Notes: generated from the letters alone by a model not told the origin. A stretch of 64,000 bases of DNA from Methanolobus psychrotolerans (GCF_002243045.1 NZ_MBKP01000004.1:161738-225737), one strand, 5' to 3'; numbered from the stretch's first letter, positions 9,345 to 18,506 are shown. Made by a program: numbers and translations.

Positions 9345-10364
9345 TCATGCAAGAAGTTCATCCAGCAAAAATGGCGGATAGAATACTCCTTTTTCAGTGA
9401 TCACCGCAGTCACATTCTCCATCGGTGTTGCATCAAATGCCGGATTATACACTTTGACATCCGCTGGTGCTATCTGCACATCCCTGAAGAAGCGCAACTC
9501 ATTTTCATCCCTCAGCTCGATTGTAACAGTGTCTTCCCAGTTCTCCGGGTCAAAGGTGGAAATCGGGGCTGCGACATAGAATGGAATCTCATGCTCTTTT
9601 GCAAGCACTGAGTGAGTGTAGGTCCCTATCTTGTTGAACACTGCATCTCCTGTTATCCTGTCTGCACCTACGATTACCTTGTCTACCATGCCCTTGCTCA
9701 TGACATGCCCTGACATAGAATCCGTGATAAGCGTCACAGGTATCTTATCCTGCATGAGCTCCCAGGTGGTTATCCTGCCACCCTGGTTCAGTGGTCTTGT
9801 CTCACATGCAATGACGTTGATCACTTTCCCTGACTCAACTGCAGAGCGGATGACTCCAAGTGCTGTGCCCCAGTCCACACATGCCATCCTGCCTGCATTG
9901 CAGTGGGTCATAACGGTGTCGCCATCATCCAGCAGTTTGGCTCCGTGTTTTCCCAGTTTCTTGTTAGTTGCCACATCCTCATCAGCAATGTTCTTCGCCT
10001 CGGACAAAACCACATCCTTGATACCATCAAGGTCGAATGCATCTGAAATTGCATCCATTGTCCTGTCAACACCCCATGCAAGGTTAATTGCTGTTGGACG
10101 TGTGGCCTTAATAGTCTTTGCAGCTATCTTAAGGTCCTTTGTCAGTGCATCCATCTTTTCTGCACTGCTCAGGGTTGCGGCAAGTGCGATACCATATGCA
10201 CCGGCAGCCCCCAGCGCAGGAGCACCCCTTACTCTCAGGGACTTGATAGCTTCACAAAGCGAGGCAAGCGTTTTGCATTCAATGACCTTATACTCCAGTG
10301 GGAGAAGTGTCTGGTCTATCATTACGATTGAACTTGATTCATCATTCCAGTCTATGGTTCTCAT
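9345..10364 (-). CDS. mtnA: S-methyl-5-thioribose-1-phosphate isomerase / aIF-2B-like sugar phosphate isomerase
   Basis: 339 residues of the MtnA/eIF2B-alpha family. Signature segments are RGAPALGAAGAYGIALAA, HCNAGRMACVDWGTALGVI (with the catalytic-type Cys) and GADRITGDAVFNKIGTYTHS (with the catalytic-type Asp). The reaction converts 5-methylthioribose 1-phosphate to the ribulose form in methylthioadenosine salvage; some archaeal members act on 5-deoxyribose or ribose 1,5-bisphosphate instead, which cannot be separated here. Standalone gene. Confidence 0.88.
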   Translation of the reverse strand: MRTIDWNDESSSIVMIDQTLLPLEYKVIECKTLASLCEAIKSLRVRGAPALGAAGAYGIALAATLSSAEKMDALTKDLKIAAKTIKATRPTAINLAWGVDRTMDAISDAFDLDGIKDVVLSEAKNIADEDVATNKKLGKHGAKLLDDGDTVMTHCNAGRMACVDWGTALGVIRSAVESGKVINVIACETRPLNQGGRITTWELMQDKIPVTLITDSMSGHVMSKGMVDKVIVGADRITGDAVFNKIGTYTHSVLAKEHEIPFYVAAPISTFDPENWEDTVTIELRDENELRFFRDVQIAPADVKVYNPAFDATPMENVTAVITEKGVFYPPFLLDELLA

Positions 10365-10542
10365 GCTATCTGCTCTTTAAATGTATCAACCGGGATAAAA
10401 ATGTAAAGGTTGGTGGGTTAGTTTTCATAGGTAAGGGCGAAGATTGTGTCGGCGAGCCACTTGCGGAAAGAGGCGTATGCCAAACCAGATACGTGTGTTA
10501 ATTCATCCTGGAATCCGAAACAATATATAAATTGAATTTCTT

Positions 10543-10563
10543 TCAATCAATCAATCAATCAAT
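10543..10563. repeat. TCAA tetranucleotide repeat in a 5' leader
   Basis: Five perfect TCAA units plus one T, lying between a TATA-like AATATATAAA (10522-10531) and the GTG start at 10575. It therefore falls close to the expected transcription start of the VIT1-like gene. Such short repeats can change copy number. Confidence 0.85.
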
Positions 10564-10574
10564 TACTTTAAGGG

Positions 10575-11240
10575 GTGAAAAAAACGGGTCTTTCTGATTA
10601 TATTGGCAGGTACTGGGTCGGGGCTGAGGCTATTTATGCGGTAATAATCGCAATGACCTTTACCAGTGTTCTCAGGACGTATATTGCCACATCGGATGCA
10701 TCACATCTTCCTCTCGTATATTCTGCTCTTTTTTGCTGTATAGCCTGGGGAATTGCAGATGGCTCATTCTATGTATGGGAGAGAAAATACACCCTCCAGA
10801 TGGAGAATGATATAATTGATATGTGCAGATCAAAGCGAAAAAAGAATGCTGCAACATCCCTGATAGATGATCAACTGGGAAATACTATCCTGAGCAATAT
10901 AGATGTGGATAAGAGGCAGCAATTGTATGGTGAGCTTGTATCACATCTCGCCACAGCCGGGAAAAAGGAATCAGTTTCTGCCAGGGATGTGTTTAATATA
11001 ATTATGGGGACGACTTTTGTTTCCACGTCCACAGGATTGATAATCGTCCTTCCTTTCTTTCTCACCGGAGACATGTACTCTGCTCTGGCCATATCCAACT
11101 GGCTTGGCATATTCCTGCTTTTCACTATAGGCTACTACCGGACATACGAAGAAAACCTGCGCCAAAGGTTTAGATCAGGTTTTATTACTGCCATCATCGG
11201 CATGATGATCGCAGCAATTACAGTCATGCTGGGTGGCTAA
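10575..11240 (+). CDS. VIT1/CCC1-like integral membrane protein
   Basis: 221 residues with five predicted membrane helices: about 15-33, 42-62, 142-160, 168-188 and 197-219. The first pair carries GAEAIYAVIIAMTF and CCIAWGIADGSFYVWERKY, reminiscent of the VIT1/Ccc1 iron and manganese transporters, and a long cytosolic insert lies between helices two and three, as in that family. Function as a metal transporter is inference. The GTG at 10575 is one codon after an in-frame stop, so no longer version is possible. A short or absent leader is likely, with the TCAA repeat just upstream. Confidence 0.65.
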   Translation: MKKTGLSDYIGRYWVGAEAIYAVIIAMTFTSVLRTYIATSDASHLPLVYSALFCCIAWGIADGSFYVWERKYTLQMENDIIDMCRSKRKKNAATSLIDDQLGNTILSNIDVDKRQQLYGELVSHLATAGKKESVSARDVFNIIMGTTFVSTSTGLIIVLPFFLTGDMYSALAISNWLGIFLLFTIGYYRTYEENLRQRFRSGFITAIIGMMIAAITVMLGG

Positions 11241-11299
11241 AGGCTGACGAGAATAATTGTCACGTCCCTGTCAGGCTGTAGAAATACATTTGCCTTTCA

Positions 11300-11307
11300 T
11301 TTATATA
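11300..11307 (+). promoter_or_regulatory. TATA box of the HD-domain gene (leaderless)
   Basis: TTTATATA centred about 27 nt before the ATG at 11331, the spacing at which archaeal transcription begins on or next to the start codon. No ribosome binding site is visible before the ATG, which agrees with a leaderless mRNA. Confidence 0.65.
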
Positions 11308-11330
11308 CTCTGTTTTCCTAATATCAGCCA

Positions 11331-13175
11331 ATGCAAAAACCCCTGATAATCCACGACCCGGTACATAAGACCATCCTGCTCGATGAGTTCGAGCAGATGA
11401 TACTGAGCACAAGGCATGTGCAAAGACTAAGGAATATCCAGCAACTTGGGTTAGTTGACCATGTATATCCAGGTGCCAATCACACACGTTTTGAGCACAG
11501 TATCGGCACCATGCACATGGCATCGGTCATCGGGCAGTCCCTTTTACTGGAGGATGAGGATATACGCAAGATAAGGATTGCAGGACTACTGCATGATGTG
11601 GGTCATTCTGCATTCTCCCATGCGGTTGAGAACGTGCTCAAGCGTAATCCTCAGCTCCAGCCGGTCATCGAAGGGAAGAAATTCATAAAACACGAAGCTT
11701 TCTCCATGGATATTATCTCCAGAATATTGCCACAGGATAACTATATCGCAAGATATGTGGAATCCGAATTTGGCACCGACCCATTCGACTTCTTTGATGA
11801 AATATCAAAGATAGCAACAGGTGATGCACAGTCTATTTCAAAACCGTACCTTGCTCAGGTAATTGCAGGTGATGTGGATGCAGACAGGATAGATTTCCTT
11901 CTGCGCGACTCATATCATACAGGTGTCTCCTTCGGCCTCATAGACGTTGATCAGATAATCGGCAGCCTCATCATTAAAAACGGGAATGTTGTGCTGGGGA
12001 GTTCGGATGGTTCGGGTTACGGCAATGACATGGCTCTCACGGCTGCCGAATCCCTGCTAATATCCCGTGCTCATCATTATACTGCTATAATACACAACCC
12101 GAAAACCCAGGCTGCAAGGGTGATGCTTCTCTATGCACTTGAGGATGCACTTGAAAAATTCAAAAATGAGTCCGGGACTGAAGCTGCAAAGAATGAGATA
12201 GTTCGCTTTTTTACAGAATACAATGACATTGACCTGCTTAATTTCATAAGGTCCCATGCATCCGAAAAATCTCTTGGATTGCTGAATGACCTGCGTGATG
12301 GCAGGCTGTATGTCCCTGTTGCCCGCCTCAGTCAGAAGATAATCCGGCCGTCCACAAGGATGGCGCTCTCTACCATTGCAAGGCATGGTGTAGCTATAAA
12401 AAGGCTTGAGGCCAGAATTGCCCGGGAACTCGGGGATGTGCTTGTGGACCTTACGGTAGCCTCCGGTGTTCCCAAAAGTATGCGCATTGCAATGGAGGGC
12501 GAGGATGGTTTCTTCTACGATGAATCCGCTCTTGCCAACGGTTTGGTTCGTGCAATATCGCGACAATTGTCGCTTACTGCGTTCTCTCATCCCGATGTGG
12601 TCATGGATACGGATTCGACAGTTGTGCTCTCGGAGTTGCGCAGGGTGGTCGATGATCTCTCTCCCAGACTCCTTAATTTCACTCGCGAGGATCATTATCT
12701 TCCCATAGAAGGTATAATCCTTTTGTTCTATTCCGTGCATAGTCTTTTTTTAGATGAGAAGCCGGGTTTTGTCTCAATTCCACGTCTTCGGCATATTACA
12801 TGGCTGTATCGTACTATCCGTGAGTTAGGCAGGTTCCCGAAACTGAGGAATCTTTTTGATTATTCCTTTCATGAAAGGTATGGTTTCCCCTACTGTGAGA
12901 AAGTCTTTGAGGATATACAGGTGCTTGTTGCCATGGGTATTGTTGATGAGGATCTTCGCTACTATGAAAAGGATGGGAGGTTCCGGCAGAGTTATGAATA
13001 TGTGCTGACATGGGAAGGGGTTGAATATGCAGGGACACTTGCAGATGCATACAGCACGGAATTCGAGGAAATGATGTCTTATCTCTCTATGAATAAACAT
13101 TCCATCACAAGGGATATGGTCACAATTCCATCCGGCAGGTATGTCTCTAAAAAGCGCCCGGCAGGTGTAAAATAA
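11331..13175 (+). CDS. HD-domain phosphohydrolase (dNTPase/SAMHD1-like)
   Basis: 614 residues. The N-terminal 200 hold an HD metal-binding domain: HTRFEHSIGTMHMA (His56), AGLLHDVGHSAFSH (His88-Asp89) and AGDVDADRIDFLLRDS (near 180-194), the H...HD...D pattern of dNTP triphosphohydrolases and SAMHD1 relatives. The remaining 400 residues are an archaeal-type extension without a recognised domain, perhaps a regulatory or oligomerisation part. Likely hydrolyses nucleotides; substrate unproven. Its TAA overlaps the ATG of trmI by one base. Confidence 0.87.
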   Translation: MQKPLIIHDPVHKTILLDEFEQMILSTRHVQRLRNIQQLGLVDHVYPGANHTRFEHSIGTMHMASVIGQSLLLEDEDIRKIRIAGLLHDVGHSAFSHAVENVLKRNPQLQPVIEGKKFIKHEAFSMDIISRILPQDNYIARYVESEFGTDPFDFFDEISKIATGDAQSISKPYLAQVIAGDVDADRIDFLLRDSYHTGVSFGLIDVDQIIGSLIIKNGNVVLGSSDGSGYGNDMALTAAESLLISRAHHYTAIIHNPKTQAARVMLLYALEDALEKFKNESGTEAAKNEIVRFFTEYNDIDLLNFIRSHASEKSLGLLNDLRDGRLYVPVARLSQKIIRPSTRMALSTIARHGVAIKRLEARIARELGDVLVDLTVASGVPKSMRIAMEGEDGFFYDESALANGLVRAISRQLSLTAFSHPDVVMDTDSTVVLSELRRVVDDLSPRLLNFTREDHYLPIEGIILLFYSVHSLFLDEKPGFVSIPRLRHITWLYRTIRELGRFPKLRNLFDYSFHERYGFPYCEKVFEDIQVLVAMGIVDEDLRYYEKDGRFRQSYEYVLTWEGVEYAGTLADAYSTEFEEMMSYLSMNKHSITRDMVTIPSGRYVSKKRPAGVK

Positions 13176-13927
13176 TGTTAATTGGTGAATTGGTTTTGCT
13201 GAAGACCTCCCACCGGGATAAGGTCAGGGAGTTTATCGTAAAGGTATCCGACGATCAAATGCACACGGATTTTGGTATAATTGAACTGTCCTCTCTCATG
13301 GATAAAGTCCCGGGAGATGTCGTGGTGTCTCATAAAGGCCAGGAGTTCACCATCCAGCGTCCCAAAATGCCTGATTTTTTCCGCCATGCAAAGAGGACCG
13401 GTGCCCCAATGATGCCCAAGGATATAGGCATGATAATCGCCTATACCGGACTCAATAAGAATGATGTGGTTCTGGACGCAGGTACTGGTTCGGGTGTACT
13501 CGCAATGTACCTTGGATCCATTGCAAAACGTGTTGTGACTTATGAGGTAAGGGAAGATTTTGTGGAAGTTGCCCGCAAAAATGTAGAGAATGCCTGTCTT
13601 AACAACGTGGAGCTTCGATGTGGTGATATTGTTGAGGAAATAAAGAACCTTAATGAGAAATTTGACATCATAACCCTTGACACTCAGAATTCTAAAGATG
13701 TTATTCCACATGTGAAAAATGTATTGTATCAGGGAGGGTTCCTCGCTACTTATTCCCCATTCTTTGAGCAGACAAAAGAGATACGTGATGAAATCGAAGC
13801 TGCGCAATTCTATGATGTGACAACTATCGAGTGCACTGAGCGTGAGATTTCTTTTTCATCAAGGGGTACCCGGCCATCAACAACTAAAGTCGGGCACACG
13901 GGCTTTATCACAATAGCAAGAGCTTAA
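13175..13927 (+). CDS. trmI: tRNA (adenine-N1)-methyltransferase, TrmI family
   Basis: 250 residues. The N-terminal small beta domain (GELVLLKTSHRDKVREFIVK) is followed by a Rossmann methyltransferase domain with the SAM motif DVVLDAGTGSGVLAMYLG and the acidic VTYEVREDFVEVARKN. In archaea TrmI methylates A57 and A58 of tRNA. The NPPF-like motif is replaced by TLDTQNSKDV, as happens in archaeal members. Co-transcribed with the HD protein through a one-base stop/start overlap. Confidence 0.88.
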   Translation: MLIGELVLLKTSHRDKVREFIVKVSDDQMHTDFGIIELSSLMDKVPGDVVVSHKGQEFTIQRPKMPDFFRHAKRTGAPMMPKDIGMIIAYTGLNKNDVVLDAGTGSGVLAMYLGSIAKRVVTYEVREDFVEVARKNVENACLNNVELRCGDIVEEIKNLNEKFDIITLDTQNSKDVIPHVKNVLYQGGFLATYSPFFEQTKEIRDEIEAAQFYDVTTIECTEREISFSSRGTRPSTTKVGHTGFITIARA

Positions 13928-13936
13928 GCTCTTTTT

Positions 13937-14605
13937 TTATCTTATACCTTCACCGGTTATTGTGAATTCGCAGGTCCTGCCTTCCGGGAGTGAGCGGTGT
14001 TTCCAGAGTTTTGCACGTCTTGTGCCCTCTCCTATTTTTTCAAACTGGATGATGGTTTTTGATATGTGCTCGATGCCACTGCCGCCTATCGGTCGTACTG
14101 TGCCTGTTGTGATGTCGTTGTATACCTGATTTGTGATGACGGCCACAATCCTGTGTTTGCGCGCAACGGCATGTACAAATCCTATCTGGTTTGCAAGTTC
14201 TCTTCTGGTTCTGATACTTGACTCTTCCTGATCAAGCTCATACCTGTAAAAAGCGGTTGCCGAATCTATTAGTATGAGGCCTATTCTGTCTGAGATAAGT
14301 TTCTCTATTTCCTTGACAGCAGCGTACTGTTCTTCAAAATTATGGGGTTCGAATATGATTATTTGCTGTGCTATCTCCTTTGCATTCTCTCCTGCAATCT
14401 GTTTGAACCTGTCAGGTGAGATGGCCTCAGTATCTATATAGATGACTTTTTTCCCTTTTTTGACACATTCAACAGCAAGCTGGAGGCACAAATTGCTTTT
14501 GCCACTTCCGGCTTCTCCATATATCTGTGTCACTACTCCGGTTTCAAATCCTCCTCCAAGAAGTTCGTCAATAGGCTTGCAGCCGGAACTAAGTTGTTCA
14601 GTTAT
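13937..14605 (-). CDS. radB: DNA repair and recombination protein RadB, apparent AUA start
   Basis: RadB is an archaeal RecA/RadA paralogue that assists homologous recombination. Visible motifs are Walker A GEAGSGKSN, IDTEAISPDRFKQIAGE, Walker B LILIDSATAFYRYE, and AVITNQVYND plus GTVRPIGGSGIEHISKTII. The conserved N-terminal segment GCKPIDELLGGGFETGVV lies upstream of the first usable GTG and has no ATG, GTG or TTG before an in-frame TAA. The codon at 14605-14603 is ATA, six nt after a good AGGGGTG site; starting there gives 222 residues, normal for RadB. The conventional alternative, GTG at 14533, would remove 24 conserved residues. Confidence 0.85.
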   Translation of the reverse strand: MTEQLSSGCKPIDELLGGGFETGVVTQIYGEAGSGKSNLCLQLAVECVKKGKKVIYIDTEAISPDRFKQIAGENAKEIAQQIIIFEPHNFEEQYAAVKEIEKLISDRIGLILIDSATAFYRYELDQEESSIRTRRELANQIGFVHAVARKHRIVAVITNQVYNDITTGTVRPIGGSGIEHISKTIIQFEKIGEGTRRAKLWKHRSLPEGRTCEFTITGEGIR

Positions 14606-15015
14606 CTTTTACACCCCTTGATTGGATTATGTGCTATAATAGAGTTTATGATATACATCTTTTGGCAATGGTATTGCATTTTTCTTTAAGTGTTTTTCTG
14701 TTTGTTTTTTTTTTTTAGTGTGAGTTATCTTTAACTCAAGTGAATCTATATTTTCTAGCAGAACATATGATAACATATATGGTAATAATATGTTATCATA
14801 TATGTATCATACCTGGTAACATTTGTGGTGTAATATTGTTCACTATATATTCAAACGCAGTTTGAAAAAGCATTATTAAGCTATAGCTCATTTGTATAAT
14901 TTACCATCTGGTGAAAAAGGTAAATATTATAACAATGCCGCTGGAATGTGCTTTTTCAACAGGTATTGTTGTTCCTCTCCAAAATGGCTTTAATATAAAA
15001 ATATAATTATATGTT
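14606..15015. promoter_or_regulatory. Intergenic control region upstream of nrdH-nrdD-nrdG
   Basis: 410 bp between divergent radB and nrdH, with no credible gene. It holds a long T-run (about 14703-14718), the 14-bp inverted repeat described separately, a degenerate third half-site (TGGTAACAT, 14814-14822), and an AT-rich TATA candidate TTTAATATAA (about 14989-14998), roughly 35-45 nt before the nrdH ATG. The length is unusual for this compact window and suggests regulated expression of the reductase. Confidence 0.6.
14765..14801. promoter_or_regulatory. 14-bp perfect inverted repeat, candidate operator
   Basis: Arms ATATGATAACATAT (14765-14778) and ATATGTTATCATAT (14788-14801) are exact reverse complements separated by 9 nt. 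A dimeric regulator is the natural reader of such a site. It lies about 230 bp before nrdH and 160 bp before the radB start, so it could serve either gene. Confidence 0.6.
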
Positions 15016-15033
15016 ATGAAGGGACGCGAGAAA

Positions 15034-15285
15034 ATGGTTGAAGTGGTTATATATACAACAAAGACTTGCCCGAAATGTGAGCAACTCAAAAAGGTACTTG
15101 AATCAAAAGGAATTGCTTTTGCAACTGCAGATATGTCTACTTCTGAAGCTTTGACCGAACTGAAATTCAATGGTGTTTTTACCATGACTGCCCCTGTACT
15201 CCAGATTGGCGACGAATTTTTAACACATAAGGAACTGTTCAATGGTCCTGACGTGAATCTGGAAGTATTGGGCGGCATAGTCTGA
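15034..15285 (+). CDS. nrdH: Glutaredoxin-like protein (NrdH type), reductant for class III RNR
   Basis: 83 residues with a thioredoxin fold: MVEVVIYTTKTCPKCEQLKK holds the redox CPKC pair, and FTMTAPVLQIGDEFL supplies the cis-proline loop. It sits 25 bp before nrdD. Biochemistry on the Methanosarcina barkeri class III reductase showed that a NrdH-like protein, reduced through a ferredoxin-dependent disulfide reductase, supplies electrons in place of formate; this gene fits that role by position and motif. The ATG at 15016 is an alternative start, but it is too close to the TATA candidate. Confidence 0.85.
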   Translation: MVEVVIYTTKTCPKCEQLKKVLESKGIAFATADMSTSEALTELKFNGVFTMTAPVLQIGDEFLTHKELFNGPDVNLEVLGGIV

Positions 15286-15310
15286 GTGCAATCAAACTGA
15301 GGTGGGAATG

Positions 15311-17710
15311 ATGGACGTATGTGCTACTAATTTAAAGGAAAAGATCGAATTTGACAAATCAGATTTGGGAACTGATATTCAGGTTCGCGCAGAGGAAGAC
15401 GAGAGGACAGATATCAGTATGACAGCATTCACAAAACAGCATGCTATACAGAAGACGCTCGATGGCCATATTATCTCTATAATGCCAAAAGTGCGTACCA
15501 CAGCAGGACATATGGTCGATTGGGATCGCAGTGTTATTGTCAACCAGTTGTTGAAGGAGACAAAGCTTGCTGAGAGGTTCCATGGTAAACCTGGCATCGA
15601 AAAAGATGAGGCTTACGAAATTGCAAAAGAAGTAGAGCGTCGTATAAGGACTCTGGATCTTAAGTTCCTTTCAGGTCCGCTTATAAGGGAAGTCGTGAAC
15701 ATGGAGCTTCTCCAGAGAGGTCATGTTGAGTGGAGGAACGTCTCTACTAGGATAGGTACTCCTGTATATGATGCATGCGAGATCGATCTTGGAAGTGGTT
15801 TTGAGGCAAATGATAATGCGAACCTCCAGGAAAATGCCGAAACTTCTCACAAGAAAAAGGCAGACAAGATATCCAAGGAGCAGTATCTTCTTCTTTTGCC
15901 TCCAAAGCTTGCTGACCTGCATCTGAATGGTGACATTCACATTCATGATCTTGAGTATCTAGGAACCCGTGCATTCTGCCAGGACTGGGACCTGAGGTAT
16001 TTCTTCTATTATGGTCTCATGCCTGATGGTTCCGGTGCAAAGGCAAGTGTTGCAGGTCCTGCAATGAAGGCAGAAGTTGCAATACTCCATGCGGTGAAAG
16101 CTCTTGGAAGTGCCCAGACCAACTTTGCAGGTGGTCAGGGTTTCTACAATTTCCTGACCTTCCTTGCTCCATACCTCGAGGGCAAGAATTACAATGATAT
16201 AAATCAGCTCATGCAGATGTTCGTGTATGAGATGACCCAGATGATGGTAGCCCGCGGTGGACAGGTCGTGTTCTCCTCCGTTCAGCTGTCCCCGGGCGTA
16301 CCAAAACTCTGGAGGGATAAACCTGCTGTTTACAAGGGACGTGTACATGATGGTACCAACGGTACACAGAAGCGTACCTATGGCGAGTTCGAGCGTGAGG
16401 TCCGCCTGGCTTTTAAGGCACTCATGGATGTAATGATCGAAGGCGACAACTGGGGCAAACCTTTCAATTTCCCCAAGCCTGAGATTTCCATAGAGCCGGA
16501 TTTCATGCAGGAAGATGAGTTCTTCAACAAGGCACATCCTGATCTTCCAGGTTATGAGGAACTCTACGACATGACCTTTGAACTTGCAGCTAAGTTCGGG
16601 ACTCCTTATTTCGATAACCAGCTACCCGAATATAGAGGCGCAGGCGAGGGTATATCCTGCTATCAGTGCTGTGCATACCAGTTCTCAGCAAATGCTGATG
16701 CAGATGACAGTTTTGATGACAAGCTCATATTCAAGGATGGAAAGCATTTCTCAATGGGTTCCTGGCAGGTTGTGTCTCTTAACTGCCCAAGAGCGGCATA
16801 CAGGGCAAATGGGGATGATTCTGCCCTGTTCAATGATCTGAAGAATCTCATGGACCAGTGTATAAAGCTCTTCAAAACAAAACGCAGCTGGATGGAAAAC
16901 ATTATCGAGAACAACAGGATGCCTTTTGCGACACAGAGGCCAAAAGACCCTGTGACAGGCGAAAAAGGTACTATTGCAGTTGATATTGATTCACTTGTTT
17001 GTACGATGGGTGTTATCGGAATCAATGAAATGGTGCAGTATCACACAGGCTCCCAGATACACGAATCCAAAGCTGCATTCAAGTTTGCCATCAGGGTAAT
17101 GACTGAGATGGAGATGTATGCTCATGAACTCAGCCAGAAGCATGGCATGGAAATTGCTCTTGCCCGTACTCCTGCTGAAACCACAGGCCAGAGATTTGCA
17201 GTATCAGACCTTCTTCACGATGAATACAGGGATTGCGTTCTGGAAGTTGTAAAAGGTGATAAGGAAGCTGCCCTTGCAAATATTAAAAAGACCCATGATC
17301 TGCCTGTCTACTACACCAACGGTACTCATGTGCCACCAGGTGCAAACGTTTCTCTGGTCGATAGAATAAACATCGAACATGTGTTCTTTCCTATAGTTGA
17401 TGGGGGGAACATCTGTCACATATGGCTAGGAGAAAGTGCTCCCGATGCAAAAGGTCTTAAGGAATTTGCAATGAACATTGCAAAGAACACCCAGGTAGGT
17501 TATTTTGCCTTCACAAAGGACATGACTATATGTCTCGATGACTTCCACATGATGTCCGGTCTGAAGGAGGTTTGTGAGAACTGTGGCTCTTCTCATGTCG
17601 AGCAGATGTCAAGGGTAACTGGGTATGTGCAGGCCGTCAACGGATGGAACAATGCAAAGAAGCAGGAGCTTGCAGACAGGATGCGCTACAACTCCTCAGA
17701 TATGATCTGA
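15311..17710 (+). CDS. nrdD: Anaerobic (class III) ribonucleoside-triphosphate reductase
   Basis: 799 residues. An N-terminal ATP-cone (about 40-145, with GHIISIMPKV) controls activity. The catalytic glycyl-radical barrel follows, with GEGISCYQCCAYQFS around the active cysteine region and the glycyl-radical motif SRVTGYVQ near residue 771. A zinc site is formed by CLDDFH and CENC just before it. It reduces ribonucleotides to deoxyribonucleotides without oxygen. The AGGTGG site at 15300-15305 is best spaced for the ATG at 15311, so I prefer it to GTG 15302 or ATG 15308. No intein is present. Confidence 0.95.
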   Translation: MDVCATNLKEKIEFDKSDLGTDIQVRAEEDERTDISMTAFTKQHAIQKTLDGHIISIMPKVRTTAGHMVDWDRSVIVNQLLKETKLAERFHGKPGIEKDEAYEIAKEVERRIRTLDLKFLSGPLIREVVNMELLQRGHVEWRNVSTRIGTPVYDACEIDLGSGFEANDNANLQENAETSHKKKADKISKEQYLLLLPPKLADLHLNGDIHIHDLEYLGTRAFCQDWDLRYFFYYGLMPDGSGAKASVAGPAMKAEVAILHAVKALGSAQTNFAGGQGFYNFLTFLAPYLEGKNYNDINQLMQMFVYEMTQMMVARGGQVVFSSVQLSPGVPKLWRDKPAVYKGRVHDGTNGTQKRTYGEFEREVRLAFKALMDVMIEGDNWGKPFNFPKPEISIEPDFMQEDEFFNKAHPDLPGYEELYDMTFELAAKFGTPYFDNQLPEYRGAGEGISCYQCCAYQFSANADADDSFDDKLIFKDGKHFSMGSWQVVSLNCPRAAYRANGDDSALFNDLKNLMDQCIKLFKTKRSWMENIIENNRMPFATQRPKDPVTGEKGTIAVDIDSLVCTMGVIGINEMVQYHTGSQIHESKAAFKFAIRVMTEMEMYAHELSQKHGMEIALARTPAETTGQRFAVSDLLHDEYRDCVLEVVKGDKEAALANIKKTHDLPVYYTNGTHVPPGANVSLVDRINIEHVFFPIVDGGNICHIWLGESAPDAKGLKEFAMNIAKNTQVGYFAFTKDMTICLDDFHMMSGLKEVCENCGSSHVEQMSRVTGYVQAVNGWNNAKKQELADRMRYNSSDMI

Positions 17711-17717
17711 TAAGATT

Positions 17718-18506
17718 ATGAACGTAAACTACGGGAGCACTATTCCCATATCTACAGTAGATTGGCACGGAAAGGTGTCAGTCGTATTTTTTTTACGTGG
17801 CTGTCCTTACAGATGTCCATATTGTCAGAACCATGCTCTTCTTTTTGAAAGTAACATGGTAGACACATCAGTGCTTGAAGTGCAGATGAAGAAATCCCGC
17901 CCCTTTGTCAGCAATATTGTTCTCTCCGGTGGTGAACCCCTGATGCAGAAGGATACTGTGATTCATCTTGCACGCTTTGCAAAGAAAAATGGCCTGCTTG
18001 TGGGAATTCACACCAACGGCTATTATCCTCACGTAATGGCCGAACTGATAGAGAAAGGCCTGGCGGACAAGTTCTTCATTGATGTAAAGGCTCCTCTGGA
18101 TAAAGCAGAGCTGTATTCAAAGGCCATTGGCTGCATGGATTATGCCGACATTCACATTGATCATAAAGTGGCAATGGAAAAAGTGGCGCAGTCCATAATC
18201 CTTGCCCTTGGCAGTAATGTTGAACTCGAATTGAGGACAACTATCATAAGAGATTTTATGGGAAGCCCTGATGATGTGTGTGATATTGCAAGATCTATTA
18301 ACGAACTGACGGGCAGGTTGGATGTTACCTATGTTCTCCAGCAGGGACTTGCTGAAAATTCCATGCTTGAATCTCTCAGGGACAAGAAGCCCCTAAGCAG
18401 GGATGAGCTTTTTGGACTTGCCCGTGTTGCCCATGAGTTCCTTGACAACATATACGTAAGAACAAGGGAAAAAGGCAACGAAAAGGTTAACTTCAAATCA
18501 GTTTGA
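17718..18506 (+). CDS. nrdG: Anaerobic ribonucleotide reductase-activating radical SAM protein
   Basis: 262 residues. GCPYRCPYCQNHALL supplies the radical SAM cluster cysteines at 29, 33 and 36; LSGGEPLMQ and VGIHTNGYYP are further SAM-binding motifs. It installs the glycyl radical in NrdD and starts 7 bp after the nrdD stop, so the three genes form an operon. The C-terminal part is longer than in enterobacterial NrdG, as usual for the archaeal type. Confidence 0.93.
   Translation: MNVNYGSTIPISTVDWHGKVSVVFFLRGCPYRCPYCQNHALLFESNMVDTSVLEVQMKKSRPFVSNIVLSGGEPLMQKDTVIHLARFAKKNGLLVGIHTNGYYPHVMAELIEKGLADKFFIDVKAPLDKAELYSKAIGCMDYADIHIDHKVAMEKVAQSIILALGSNVELELRTTIIRDFMGSPDDVCDIARSINELTGRLDVTYVLQQGLAENSMLESLRDKKPLSRDELFGLARVAHEFLDNIYVRTREKGNEKVNFKSV

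Noticed and set aside
9631..10380. 249-codon frame antisense to the mtnA-like gene
   Set aside because: Ser/Ala/Leu-rich shadow of a conserved isomerase; no start signals.
12057..12740. 227-codon open frame on the minus strand inside the HD-domain gene
   Set aside because: It is antisense to a well-supported gene with conserved HD motifs, has no ribosome binding site and reads like a shadow frame.
13178..13807. 209-codon open frame antisense to trmI
   Set aside because: The opposite strand has the clear TrmI SAM motif; this frame is low-complexity and has no family features.
15311..17710. Intein in nrdD
   Set aside because: The frame is continuous with a normal length of about 800 residues and no splicing-type insertion at the active site.
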